Counted from the first letter of the stretch, positions 1 through 8,116 are shown. The stretch is DNA of 64,000 bases from Clostridiales bacterium (GCA_015055745.1 SVHS01000005.1:1-64000), one strand, 5' to 3'. A program made the numbers and translations. The notes: generated by a model not told the origin, from the sequence alone.

Positions 1-12
1 CTATATTTATTG

Positions 13-1584
13 TCAAAAAAGGTTGTAAAACAATAAAAAACACATATCTTTCGATATGTGCTTAATTTCTATGTCGTAATAAGTGGGTAAGACACCTGTC
101 TTGCCTCCTATATCATAGCCTGCCACAAACGAATACAGCCCTTCACTATTTACATTATTTGCGAGCATTTTATTGACTATATCGACCGTCTCTGTCTTTA
201 TATCTATGTTTGTACTAGTGTCACTGACCTTATACAAAACTTTATCTTCTGTCTCCATACTCTGCATAATATGAGGTGTGATATCTTTGCCTGTAGTAAT
301 TTTTGCGTACACAGTAGCCATTTGGAGCTCTGTCACAGCTATGGCATGACCAAAACCTATACGAGCCAAATCTACCGTTCTCACGCTCTCTTTCGGCATA
401 ATAATACCGCTAGATTCACTAGATATATCTACTCCTGTCTTTTGTCCTAACTCAAACAAATCAAGGTATTCGTAATATCTATCTACTCCTAATCTCAAAG
501 CTAGATTTACAAATACGCAATTGCAACTATTTTTAAAAGCTTCCAATAAATTAATACTGCCATGTCCAGTAGTCTTCCAACATTTAATAGTTTCCCCATC
601 GACGGTACATCGACCTCCACAGTAAAATCTCTCATCAATACTCGTCTTGCCGTCATTCAATGCAGCTGCGAGCGTGATGAGCTTGAAAGTACTACCAGGC
701 TCATAGACATCTACTACAGTCGTATTTTTACTCATTGATTGCAATGCTGAGATATCATTTCTGGGTATATTGTTTAGATCAAAGCTAGGCAGACAGCTCA
801 TCGCTTTTATTCCACCAGTCCGTGCGTCCAATATTAGTCCACTGACACTGAGTGCCTCATGCTCTACATATGCCACCATCAGCTCTCGCTCAAGTATGGT
901 CTGCATTTGCACATCTAGTGTGGTATATAGACTCACACCATCGACACTTGGGATATAATAACTCAGTGAATTTTCTATCTCCTTACCCTGTGCGTTGGTC
1001 TGAGTGAGACTCTTGCCATCTACACCCTTTAGATATTTGTCGTAATAACTCTCCAGTCCTGCTTGACCAACATTGTCGATAGTACAATACCCCAATACCT
1101 GTGTGAGCAAGCTATCATATGGATAGACTCTAGCTACATTTTGAGATAAATATATGCCGTCATATTTTGCTAGCTCTTTAGCAATCGATTCATCTACCTG
1201 CATTTTGATGAGCATTTCACTAAAGCTAGTATTTGTGACCTTTTCTCTTGCCTTGTCATAATCGACATTTAGTAATTCGCTTATCTTTGAGGCCAAGACA
1301 TTTGGCTCACTGACATTCCTTGCTCTGACATAGACATCATAAGTAGTGACAGTAGTGGCAAGGCTCACTCCTGAACAGTCCAAGATCTCTCCTCTCTTGC
1401 TACTAAGCGGCAAATCTCTCAGCCACTGCTCCGATGCCAAAATCTGCAGATTTTTACCATTGATGATCTGCAAATAAAAAAGTCGTGTAAATAAAGCAAA
1501 AAATATCACGACTAAAGCTATGATGATAGATATAAATCTTCTTTGTATGGAATAAATATTGTAAAATGTTTTAAACTTCTTCAT
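13..1584 (-). CDS. Penicillin-binding protein 2 / FtsI-SpoVD type transpeptidase, C-terminally truncated
   Basis: Class B PBP that would cross-link septal or spore peptidoglycan outside the membrane. One N-terminal membrane segment (about residues 17-40) is followed by a dimerisation domain (about 55-200) and a transpeptidase domain. The catalytic SxxK is S298-T-F-K301, an SCN follows, and KTG is K495-T-G497. Family members continue some 60-70 residues past KTG. Here only 26 remain, they do not resemble the usual KTGTA continuation, and the last ones are encoded by a terminator hairpin and its T-run. The gene follows rsmH and an ftsL-like gene, the usual dcw order for ftsI/spoVD. A TATAAT lies 5 nt before the ATG and no Shine-Dalgarno is seen. 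It is either a truncated protein with doubtful activity or a recent pseudogene. Confidence 0.8.
   Translation of the reverse strand: MKKFKTFYNIYSIQRRFISIIIALVVIFFALFTRLFYLQIINGKNLQILASEQWLRDLPLSSKRGEILDCSGVSLATTVTTYDVYVRARNVSEPNVLASKISELLNVDYDKAREKVTNTSFSEMLIKMQVDESIAKELAKYDGIYLSQNVARVYPYDSLLTQVLGYCTIDNVGQAGLESYYDKYLKGVDGKSLTQTNAQGKEIENSLSYYIPSVDGVSLYTTLDVQMQTILERELMVAYVEHEALSVSGLILDARTGGIKAMSCLPSFDLNNIPRNDISALQSMSKNTTVVDVYEPGSTFKLITLAAALNDGKTSIDERFYCGGRCTVDGETIKCWKTTGHGSINLLEAFKNSCNCVFVNLALRLGVDRYYEYLDLFELGQKTGVDISSESSGIIMPKESVRTVDLARIGFGHAIAVTELQMATVYAKITTGKDITPHIMQSMETEDKVLYKVSDTSTNIDIKTETVDIVNKMLANNVNSEGLYSFVAGYDIGGKTGVLPTYYDIEIKHISKDMCFLLFYNLF
31..60 (-). terminator. Rho-independent terminator inside the PBP 3' end
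   Basis: On the minus strand an 8-bp perfect stem (41-48 with 53-60) closes a GAAA tetraloop and is followed by a T-rich run. It lies inside the open frame of the penicillin-binding protein, whose first in-frame stop is beyond the T-run. Confidence 0.85.
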
Positions 1585-1602
1585 ATAAAATTATATTTAA
1601 AA

Positions 1603-1628
1603 AATAAAAAAAGAGAACGTAAGTCCTC
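1603..1628 (-). terminator. Weak terminator between ftsL-like gene and PBP
   Basis: A 6-bp stem with one G-U pair (1613-1618 with 1623-1628) and a four-base loop is followed on the minus strand by a T-rich run. It would partly separate transcription of the PBP from the upstream genes. Confidence 0.55.
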
Positions 1629-1630
1629 CT

Positions 1631-2161
1631 TTATCCCAACAAATTTCTAAATAAAATAGTAATTTTGTCCAAGAAAGTAATCTCTTGCTTGTCGTCAGAA
1701 TAATCTCTAGGCACATTGAGCGAATACTCAAATGTAGTATGGTTTTCAAGATTTGTAGTATCTTCAAGATCCGCAAGTCTTTCTGTCTGATTTTTCATAG
1801 TCTGAGTATTGTCATCTATTTGCCCTTTTAGATGAAATAATGTAAATAGATTGATAAGTACAAACGCTAGAAGTAGTGTGACTACTGAGATATATACACC
1901 AGTGACGACCTTTAGGCGCTTCTTAAGTAGTACCTTTCTCTCGTCAGTTTTTTGAGTAAAAACTCTATCTTCTGACTTGACATTTTGTTCTACTTGAGTG
2001 ACTCCTTTTATATCTGGAGCGGTCTTGATTTCTTTTTCACTTTTTAGTAGGTCTTCTAGGCGTGGCAAACTATCGAGCCTCGTCTCTTCTTCTGTCTTGA
2101 CACTCGATTCGGTCTGTATAGAGGCTGTAGATTCTACCTCTTGTTCAAACTTTTCTTCCAT
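1631..2161 (-). CDS. ftsL: FtsL-like cell division protein
   Basis: Small bitopic protein expected to act in the divisome. The 176-residue product has a charged acidic N-terminus of about 80 residues, one hydrophobic segment near residues 86-110, then a short stretch of heptad-like coiled coil. No enzyme motif is present. FtsL proteins share little sequence, so the call rests on topology and position directly between rsmH and a class B PBP. The cytoplasmic N-terminal extension is longer than in typical FtsL. A GGAAGG ribosome-binding site precedes the ATG, and 7 nt separate it from rsmH. It could also be a DivIC-like protein. Confidence 0.6.
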   Translation of the reverse strand: MEEKFEQEVESTASIQTESSVKTEEETRLDSLPRLEDLLKSEKEIKTAPDIKGVTQVEQNVKSEDRVFTQKTDERKVLLKKRLKVVTGVYISVVTLLLAFVLINLFTLFHLKGQIDDNTQTMKNQTERLADLEDTTNLENHTTFEYSLNVPRDYSDDKQEITFLDKITILFRNLLG

Positions 2162-2168
2162 ACCTTCC

Positions 2169-3098
2169 TTACAATTTTTCTGCTATCCTTAGCTTTGCGC
2201 TACCCGATCTGGAATTTGCCAACAATTCATTGTCTTCCGGCACGATCGGATGCTTGGTGATAAGTCTAATATCTGCCTTGTGACCACAGACGCATTTTGG
2301 TATGCGCGGTGGACACAAGCAATCTGTAGCGTGTGTCTTAAATGTAGTCTTGACTATCCTATCCTCTAGCGGATGGAATGTAATTATACATAGTCTACCA
2401 TCTTTTTTCAATTTTGACAACATTTTTTCGACAGCTATCGGCAAATCATTGAGCTCATTATTTACCTCAATCCTGATAGCTTGAAATACTTTGTTGCAAA
2501 GACTGGGCTTATTTTGAAACTTTGGTGGATAGCTAGAGACCACTATATCCTTTAGCTCAAAGGTAGTCTCCAATGGCTTGTTTTCACGAAATTTCACGAT
2601 TTTTCGAGCTATTTGCTTTGAATTCTTTTCCTCGCCATACATAAACATTATGTGAGCCAAATTTTCTTCCGAATAAGTATTGACCACTTGATACGCGTCT
2701 AGAGACTGGCTTTTGTCCATGCGCATATCTAATCTCGCATCTCGCATAAAGCTAAAGCCACGCTCTGCTGTATCTATCTGATAGCTACTCACCCCAAGGT
2801 CTGCCAATATACCGTCCACCGCATCTATATCTAGCTCTTTTAGTACATCATCTATATCTGCAAAATTTCGATTTACAAAAGTGATCTTATCTGCATGATC
2901 TTTTAATCGGTCTTGAGCAAAGGAAAGCGCGTCAGTGTCTTTGTCAAAACAGATAAGCCTACCTGTAGTGAGCCTTTTGGCGATCTCTAACGAATGTCCG
3001 CCACCGCCAGTGGTGCAATCAACGTAAATACCGTCAGGCTTGATATTGAGCCCGACTATGCTCTCTTCTTTCAATACTGAGATATGCTTAAATTCCAT
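2169..3098 (-). CDS. rsmH: 16S rRNA (cytosine-1402-N4)-methyltransferase RsmH
   Basis: Uses S-adenosylmethionine to methylate N4 of C1402 in the 16S rRNA decoding site. The 309-residue length is normal. The N-terminus carries the family opening (HISVLKEE) and the SAM-binding DCTTGGGGHS motif. GILADLGVSSYQID and the C-terminal FHPLEDRIVK and NSRSGSAKLR motifs are all present. It overlaps the stop of the upstream phosphoesterase gene and is followed by the ftsL-like gene. No mraZ precedes it, although mraZ normally heads this cluster. Confidence 0.97.
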   Translation of the reverse strand: MEFKHISVLKEESIVGLNIKPDGIYVDCTTGGGGHSLEIAKRLTTGRLICFDKDTDALSFAQDRLKDHADKITFVNRNFADIDDVLKELDIDAVDGILADLGVSSYQIDTAERGFSFMRDARLDMRMDKSQSLDAYQVVNTYSEENLAHIMFMYGEEKNSKQIARKIVKFRENKPLETTFELKDIVVSSYPPKFQNKPSLCNKVFQAIRIEVNNELNDLPIAVEKMLSKLKKDGRLCIITFHPLEDRIVKTTFKTHATDCLCPPRIPKCVCGHKADIRLITKHPIVPEDNELLANSRSGSAKLRIAEKL

Positions 3099-3793
3099 TA
3101 TTTTATTTCCACCAATCTATTTTTCACTGCATCACAACTAGTGAGATAATATTTTACTCCATTGATTTCATTGTATAGCATCTTTGGATTGACATAACCG
3201 TGTAAATGACCAAATATCACACTGTCTACTCCATACTCTTCTAACAAGCGAGTGTATTCGCTAGGCTCGATCTTGTTGTTAAACGGAGGATAATGCGTGA
3301 TAAATATTATCTTCTCATCATTAGTCTGGAGCTTTTTGGCACTTTTTAGTGACAATTCAGCTCTGATCACCTCTCTAGCGTAGATTTTCTGATTTTCTTC
3401 TGTATCCAGCTTGCCTTCTGGGATCAGCCAACCACGATTGCCACAAAAGATATATTCACCTAGCTTGATGGCGTCATTTTGCAAGGCATAAGTCTTCTCA
3501 GGGAGCAAAGTTCTTACTTTACTTAAGCTACTCCACCAATAATCATGATTTCCTCTGATGATGATCTTGTGCCCTTTTAGATTTTTGATAAACTCAAAGT
3601 CAGGCACTACTTCATCTAGCTTCATTGCCCAAGAGTAATCCCCTGCCAATATCACTACATCTTCGTCTGATACTTTTTCTTGCCAGTCTTTCTCTATCTT
3701 ATCTAAATACTCGTGCCAAACAGGGCCAAATATATCCATTGGCTTTTTATTGTTGACATCTAGATGAAGATCACTGATAGAAAATATCTGCAT
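3098..3793 (-). CDS. Calcineurin-like metallophosphoesterase
   Basis: Predicted binuclear-metal phosphoesterase of the clostridial/bacilli COG1768-like group; the substrate is unknown. The metal-binding motifs are in order: DLH near the N-terminus, GDYSW, GNHDYWW, a THYPP block and a terminal GHLHG. Length is 231 residues with no signal peptide, so it is cytoplasmic. The start overlaps the stop of the upstream membrane-protein gene and the end overlaps rsmH, so the three genes are probably cotranscribed and translationally coupled. Confidence 0.9.
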   Translation of the reverse strand: MQIFSISDLHLDVNNKKPMDIFGPVWHEYLDKIEKDWQEKVSDEDVVILAGDYSWAMKLDEVVPDFEFIKNLKGHKIIIRGNHDYWWSSLSKVRTLLPEKTYALQNDAIKLGEYIFCGNRGWLIPEGKLDTEENQKIYAREVIRAELSLKSAKKLQTNDEKIIFITHYPPFNNKIEPSEYTRLLEEYGVDSVIFGHLHGYVNPKMLYNEINGVKYYLTSCDAVKNRLVEIK

Positions 3794-4374
3794 TATTGTT
3801 CCTTTTTTTGATTTCTTTCATTTCGCTGATACAGTATCATGAGCTTTGGACGATTGTAGCGCTGTATCATGACTGGCAGAGTGTTGATGAGCACATTGGC
3901 GACTATCATAGGTAAAGCCACCAATAATGCAAGGCGTAGATTGATAAATATGATCGCAAAGCTAAAAATCGCACCATAAAGATGCATAATCTCAGCATAG
4001 CAAGTCTCTTGCATAAACTTGTAGACATATTCATTATCTGCCATATCCGCCACTTCACTCTTACTAAAGTTTACTAGATATTTGCCAGCTTCGGGTACTT
4101 TATCCTTCCATTTCCTGATACCGATCTTCTCATAAAACTTCCTCTCCCATTTCGGTACAGCAAATCTCTTTTTGAATGGGTCAAAATATTTCTTTGGCAT
4201 CACAAATCTTGTAAATAAAGCAAATATCGCATCTATAGCTACTAGCCCTATTAAGCAGTACATCGCAGTAAGTGCCACTTCGCCACTAGTGACTGATAAA
4301 AGAGGTGTTCCTACAAAAACACCCAATATCAGCCCTATAAATGTAAAAACTAATATAAAAATAGCGAAAAGCAT
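3793..4374 (-). CDS. CrtO-type acyltransferase-like membrane protein
   Basis: Membrane protein resembling the glycosyl-4,4'-diaponeurosporenoate acyltransferase (CrtO) family. The matches are a KKW-like block (IRKWKDKVPEAG), an E-T-x-x-AE-x-x-H segment and a terminal VMIQRYNR block. Hydrophobic segments lie at the N-terminus, near the middle and near the C-terminus. I placed the start at the ATG at 4374, which has TTAGGAAA upstream. A longer frame reaches 4449 but has no ribosome-binding site. No carotenoid gene is nearby, so the real substrate is unknown. It heads the phosphoesterase-rsmH-ftsL run. Confidence 0.7.
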   Translation of the reverse strand: MLFAIFILVFTFIGLILGVFVGTPLLSVTSGEVALTAMYCLIGLVAIDAIFALFTRFVMPKKYFDPFKKRFAVPKWERKFYEKIGIRKWKDKVPEAGKYLVNFSKSEVADMADNEYVYKFMQETCYAEIMHLYGAIFSFAIIFINLRLALLVALPMIVANVLINTLPVMIQRYNRPKLMILYQRNERNQKKEQ

Positions 4375-4500
4375 AATTTTCCTAAAATAAATATTAATAA
4401 AATTAAATTTTTTTGTCAAATGAAATATGAAAAACTCGATCATATTCACAAAAAATTTGAAAAATGAATAATAAATAATGTAAAATTTTAGGAGGTAAAA

Positions 4501-5166
4501 ATGTCTTTTTATACAGATGCTAGGCCTGGTATTTTCCCAGGTCAGACTAACAATGTCATGAATGGGCTATGTGAGAGGATATGTATCCAAGCGACTAAAG
4601 TATTTGATGCTTGTATGAATCAAACTCAGCTAGACAATTATCCTTTGGCTCTCAGTGACTTCAATCCAGCCAACCCTGCTACTCCACTTACTTTTGTAAG
4701 CGGAAACTCTGTAGGTAGCGCTGCCACTGTCAGCAATCTTATAATCACAAGATTTGATGACAGACCAAATTTCGCCCGTGTGCAAGCAAATATCAATATC
4801 CCTGTGGTGGTGACCTACACTGACGCAAATGGTGTGCCTGGTACTGCATCAGGCACCATCACTATCCCACAAGATGTAATACTATACGTGCCACAACCTA
4901 GTCTTACTCCGATAGATGTCATCGCATTTGGCACTGCCGTGATAGCCAGCGCCACATTTGACCCCAACACTGGAGGATTGGTCGTCAACGTTTGCGTCAC
5001 TACTATATTGAAAGTAGTAGCTGTAGTAGATGTGCTAGTACCTAGCTATGGATATTGTCCTATCCCACCATGCACACCATTTACAGGAAATGACGTTTGC
5101 CCAGGAGTATTTGACCTACCTCTATACCCTACTGCCGTAAGCCCGCAATCTTCAAACACTAGATAA
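4501..5166 (+). CDS. Cysteine-containing secreted or spore-coat-like protein, unknown function
   Basis: A 221-residue protein without a signal peptide. An N-terminal CERICIQ-x-x-KVFDACM block is followed by a long beta-rich, Thr/Val/Pro-rich middle. The tail has spaced cysteines (YCPIPPC, then NDVC). From memory, clostridial proteins with a similar CERICIQ opening occur, often as unassigned or spore-surface-like proteins, but I cannot name a family with certainty. A strong AGGAGGT site lies 4-5 nt before the ATG. It is monocistronic, ending in a bidirectional terminator. Its GC content appears slightly higher than that of its neighbours. Confidence 0.65.
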   Translation: MSFYTDARPGIFPGQTNNVMNGLCERICIQATKVFDACMNQTQLDNYPLALSDFNPANPATPLTFVSGNSVGSAATVSNLIITRFDDRPNFARVQANINIPVVVTYTDANGVPGTASGTITIPQDVILYVPQPSLTPIDVIAFGTAVIASATFDPNTGGLVVNVCVTTILKVVAVVDVLVPSYGYCPIPPCTPFTGNDVCPGVFDLPLYPTAVSPQSSNTR

Positions 5167-5191
5167 AAAAAAGAGCATTTGCTCTTTTTTT
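5165..5191. terminator. Bidirectional terminator between convergent genes
   Basis: An AAAGAGC / GCTCTTT stem with an ATTT loop is flanked by A-run and T-run on either side, so it can serve both the plus-strand gene ending at 5166 and the minus-strand gene ending at 5196. Confidence 0.85.
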
Positions 5192-5195
5192 ATAA

Positions 5196-6254
5196 CTATA
5201 TCTTAAATTGGTATTTCATATCTCCCATACGACAAGTAGGCACATAACCTGCCTCTGCTTTGATAAGGTCTGGGATACGATTGACTATAGATGCACAAGT
5301 CATCTCTACTGTAGCTGGACGATTTACCACCACTGTAGTAGTAGGCTCTCCTTCGATAGTCCATTCATTGCTATCAAACTCGTCCTTTGAGTATACTTTA
5401 CCGATACATTGTGTCTCTAGTGTGATGCCTTCTTTAGTCGTAGTGGTCACTACAGCGCTCATACCTGTAGCGCGACCTTTTTTAATAGTCATATCTAGTG
5501 TAGAAGAGTAAATATCTTCTTTAGCTTTGTGAGGGATACATTTTTGAGTCTGACTCACCACTGTAAGACCTAGATATTCACATAACCAACCATTGACATT
5601 CCACATATATGAAGGTAAAAATTCACCTTTATCTATCATTTTCTTTCTCACAGCATCAGTGACATCATCAGCAGAAGCGACGTCTCGCTCAAACTCTTTC
5701 ATAGTAAGTCCTGCACCATGTGCTCTAGCTAGCGCGATACCATAATCTTCTACATTGTAGCTAGACTTACCTACAATCTTCTTTACATTATGAGTAGTAC
5801 CCGCCATGTTTGTGATGAGACTACCCCAGCTGAAATCTTGATAACCTGAGCCCGTGATAGTGCAATTATTCTCTTTTGCCACTCTATCAATCTCTGCAGT
5901 CATCTTCTTTGCACTATTGGCAGGATAGAATGCTTCTTCACAAGTAGTGATAGCATTGACGCCACACTTAGCACAAGTCATGAGCACATCATAGCAGTCC
6001 TTAAATAAACTCACAGTAGTCACGATAGCCACATCTGGCTTCAATTTCTTGAGCATCTTCTCCAAATTAGCGATGTCATAGATAGTGACACCAAAATCTT
6101 TCTTGCCACCCATTACCACCTTGATATCTTTACCTATAATTTTCTCATTGATATCAAAGCCTGCAAGTACCTTGCCACCCTTCTCCATCACATAGCGCAT
6201 AGTATACTTGCTCATTTTGCCACAGCCGATCTGTACAACTTTTGTTTGTTTCAT
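5196..6254 (-). CDS. DapB-fold NAD(P)-dependent dehydrogenase (2,4-diaminopentanoate dehydrogenase-like)
   Basis: Predicted NAD(P)-dependent oxidoreductase with a dihydrodipicolinate-reductase-like N-terminal Rossmann domain (VVQIGCGKMSK). At 352 residues it is far longer than DapB and fits the amine dehydrogenase / 2,4-diaminopentanoate dehydrogenase group of amino-acid-fermenting clostridia. EEAFYP and a GSGYQDFSW block are conserved-looking catalytic-domain features. No ornithine-degradation genes (ord/ora) are nearby, so the substrate is inferred only from family. It has its own promoter (TTGTAT-17-TATAAT) and an AAGGGG site before the ATG. Confidence 0.7.
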   Translation of the reverse strand: MKQTKVVQIGCGKMSKYTMRYVMEKGGKVLAGFDINEKIIGKDIKVVMGGKKDFGVTIYDIANLEKMLKKLKPDVAIVTTVSLFKDCYDVLMTCAKCGVNAITTCEEAFYPANSAKKMTAEIDRVAKENNCTITGSGYQDFSWGSLITNMAGTTHNVKKIVGKSSYNVEDYGIALARAHGAGLTMKEFERDVASADDVTDAVRKKMIDKGEFLPSYMWNVNGWLCEYLGLTVVSQTQKCIPHKAKEDIYSSTLDMTIKKGRATGMSAVVTTTTKEGITLETQCIGKVYSKDEFDSNEWTIEGEPTTTVVVNRPATVEMTCASIVNRIPDLIKAEAGYVPTCRMGDMKYQFKI

Positions 6255-6278
6255 ATAATCCCCTTTTTAATTATATGT

Positions 6279-6307
6279 ATTATACCACCTAATCGACATA
6301 AATACAA
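6279..6307 (-). promoter_or_regulatory. SigA-type promoter of the DapB-like dehydrogenase
   Basis: On the minus strand TTGTAT (6302-6307), a 17-bp spacer and TATAAT (6279-6284) precede a short leader containing AAGGGG. Confidence 0.7.
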
Positions 6308-6364
6308 ATGATTTTCAAAATTTATAGAAATTTTTTAATGAAACACTTTATTAATTTGAGACAT

Positions 6365-6394
6365 AAAAAATGGAGAATGCATACACATTCTCCA
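6365..6394 (-). terminator. Terminator of rnpB
   Basis: A 9-bp perfect stem (6371-6379 with 6386-6394) with a six-base loop is followed on the minus strand by six T residues. It lies just downstream of the RNase P RNA. Confidence 0.9.
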
Positions 6395-6419
6395 CCATCC
6401 AAAAGGATGAAAGCATTTA

Positions 6420-6772
6420 GGTGGCAGTTTGGCCTATAAGCCGAGTTCTGTTTTAGATGGTCATCTATCTAGTCTATGTATTGCTACATATCTCTAGCGG
6501 TATTTTTAATATCCTGGCGAGCAACCGTAACGGATATTTTAACCTTGCTTCGGGTGGGGTTTACATGGACCAAGCTTGTCGCCAAGCTTGCGGTGAGCTC
6601 TTGCCTCGCCTTTTCATCCTTACTAACCACTCAGGGGTATAGCGGTTATTTTCTGTTGCACTTTCCTTCGAGTCGCCTCGACTTGCCGTTAGCAAGCACC
6701 CTGCTCTATGAAGCTCGGACTTTCCTCAAACCAAGCCTTACGCTTAGCTTGCGACCATCTGACCAAGCTGAC
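6420..6772 (-). ncRNA. rnpB: RNase P RNA (class A-like)
   Basis: Catalytic RNA that removes 5' leaders from pre-tRNAs. Read on the minus strand it contains the hallmark GAGGAAAGTCCGAGC, the CATAGAGCAGGGTGC block, GTGCAACAGA, a CCCACCCGAAGCAAGG-like core and the 3' end ACAGAACTCGGCTTATAGGCC. The 5' GTCAGCTTGGTC pairs with the 3' GGCCAAACTGCC to form helix P1, which sets the ends. The 5' boundary agrees with the promoter, whose -10 lies 6 nt upstream. The core resembles the ancestral A type rather than the Bacillus B type, as expected for Clostridia. Confidence 0.95.
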
Positions 6773-6778
6773 GATTAC

Positions 6779-6806
6779 ATTCTAACATAGAATTTGAGTT
6801 TGTCAA
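6779..6806 (-). promoter_or_regulatory. rnpB promoter
   Basis: TTGACA (6801-6806), a 16-bp spacer and TAGAAT (6779-6784) on the minus strand. The predicted start falls at about 6772, the first base of helix P1. Confidence 0.8.
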
Positions 6807-6869
6807 TACCCTTTTTTAAAATTTTTTGTGATTTTTTTGCTAAAACCTGTATTAATTCAGCTAATCAAA

Positions 6870-6895
6870 CAAGAAAAAAGCCCGATAAAGGGCTT
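6870..6895 (-). terminator. Terminator of engB
   Basis: AAGCCC / GGGCTT stem (6878-6883 with 6890-6895) with a six-base loop, followed on the minus strand by a T-rich run. The 3' end of engB overlaps the stem. Confidence 0.85.
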
Positions 6896-7478
6896 ATTTT
6901 ACTAAATATTCATCTAATATTGCTCCTACTTCATTTACTCCCAGCTTTTTACTAGCACTGGTAGGAATGATGAGATTATTATTGAATCTTACTTCTTTTG
7001 CTATCTTATTTATACTATTATTTAGATCACTACGAGACAATTTATCCGTCTTGGTGAGAATGATGACACTAGATATCTCATGTGTAGCCAAAAAATCTAA
7101 CATTTGCTTATCTAGCTCTGATGGCAACAATCTACTATCCAATAGTACAAAAACGAGCTTAAGCTGTGCATTTTCCACAAAATAATCATTCATGACGGTA
7201 TCCCAGCTGTCTGCTATATTTTTACCCGCTTTATGAAAGCCATATCCAGGCAAATCTACGAGATAAAATTGATTGTTGATATTAAAATAATTGACCAAGC
7301 GGGTCCTACCTGGAGTACTACTAGTCTTGGCTAATTTACTATTATTGGTCAGCAAATTAATAAGACTACTTTTACCCACATTACTCCTACCTACTATAGC
7401 TACTTGTGGTAGATCATCTACTATAAACTCAGCTTTTTTACTTGCACTCTTTATAAATTTCGCATTTATGAATCTCAT
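6894..7478 (-). CDS. engB: Ribosome biogenesis GTPase EngB (YsxC)
   Basis: Small TRAFAC GTPase for 50S subunit assembly, also called YihA/YsxC. It is 194 residues, the normal size. G1 is GRSNVGKSSL, the T-x-G-R-T switch is STPGRTRLVNYF, G3 is DLPGYGFHK, G4 is TKTDKL and G5 is TSASK. It is a single-gene transcript. TTGACT, a 17-bp spacer and TATAAT place the predicted start of transcription at the ATG itself. No Shine-Dalgarno is present, so the mRNA is probably leaderless. Confidence 0.96.
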   Translation of the reverse strand: MRFINAKFIKSASKKAEFIVDDLPQVAIVGRSNVGKSSLINLLTNNSKLAKTSSTPGRTRLVNYFNINNQFYLVDLPGYGFHKAGKNIADSWDTVMNDYFVENAQLKLVFVLLDSRLLPSELDKQMLDFLATHEISSVIILTKTDKLSRSDLNNSINKIAKEVRFNNNLIIPTSASKKLGVNEVGAILDEYLVK

Positions 7479-7484
7479 GTTTTC

Positions 7485-7513
7485 ATTATATCATACTTAT
7501 CTAAAATAGTCAA
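7485..7513 (-). promoter_or_regulatory. engB promoter, leaderless arrangement
   Basis: TTGACT (7508-7513), exactly 17 bp, TATAAT (7485-7490), then 6 nt and the ATG at 7478. Transcription would begin on or next to the start codon. Confidence 0.8.
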
Positions 7514-7521
7514 ATTTTAAA

Positions 7522-7548
7522 TAAAAAAAGTAGGACTAAGCCTACTTT
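7522..7548 (-). terminator. Terminator of the 147-residue hypothetical gene
   Basis: AAAGTAGG / CCTACTTT stem with a six-base loop and a T-run on the minus strand. It overlaps the stop codon of the gene at 7542. Confidence 0.85.
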
Positions 7549-7982
7549 GTGATATCATTTACTTTTTGATTTTGATAAATTTTGTAAGTCTCTTCTGCAA
7601 AATTAAGCACACTAGACACATTATCATGTACGAGATTACAAACATTTTTATCACCCGCATATAAACGCAATATCACTAAATCTTCATCGGTGTCTTCGGC
7701 ACAAATGTCCTTCTCTATCTTAATTTTCCAGCCCTTATTAATCAATTTTTGTAATCTTGATGGTTTTGTAACGATTTCATTATATTCAAAACCTTCTTCT
7801 GACAAGTAGTATATAGATGTCATACCTAATGCAGACACGAGATTGGTAGATATAATACTAATATTCTCCATCTCTTTGTCTTTATTAGACATGGTTACTT
7901 TTATCATTTTTTCTTGCTCTGATGTAATATGGATCGTATAACCATCATTTAATGCTTTATCTAAACCGTATAAAATATTCAT
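7542..7982 (-). CDS. Hypothetical protein
   Basis: I do not recognise this gene. From the ATG at 7982 it encodes about 146 soluble, charged residues without a signal peptide, membrane segment or metal motif. That start is preferred over the longer frame to 8033 because AAGGAGA lies 5-6 nt upstream. The pattern of short beta-like and helical stretches is compatible with a small alpha/beta domain. It is monocistronic, divergent from dinB and closed by a good terminator, so it is probably a real expressed gene. Confidence 0.6.
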   Translation of the reverse strand: MNILYGLDKALNDGYTIHITSEQEKMIKVTMSNKDKEMENISIISTNLVSALGMTSIYYLSEEGFEYNEIVTKPSRLQKLINKGWKIKIEKDICAEDTDEDLVILRLYAGDKNVCNLVHDNVSSVLNFAEETYKIYQNQKVNDITK

Positions 7983-8059
7983 TTTTTCTCCTTGATATAT
8001 TTTTATTATATATCTTTTTTCTATTTGTGTCAATAGATAAAATTGCTATAACAATCTAC

Positions 8060-8088
8060 TTGACAATATCGAACATTTGTTCTATTAT
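8060..8088 (+). promoter_or_regulatory. dinB promoter with embedded LexA (SOS) box
   Basis: TTGACA (8060-8065), 17-bp spacer, TATTAT (8083-8088). Inside the spacer, at 8070-8083, lies CGAACATTTGTTCT, which fits the Gram-positive LexA box (CGAAC-N4-GTTCG) at 13 of its defined ends. A repressor bound there would block RNA polymerase. Confidence 0.85.
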
Positions 8089-8116
8089 ATAATTGATATA
8101 GCTATGAGGAAGTATT

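Noticed and set aside
6457-6790. Plus-strand open frames of 61 and 104 codons
   Set aside because: They lie antisense to the RNase P RNA, which fully explains the sequence.
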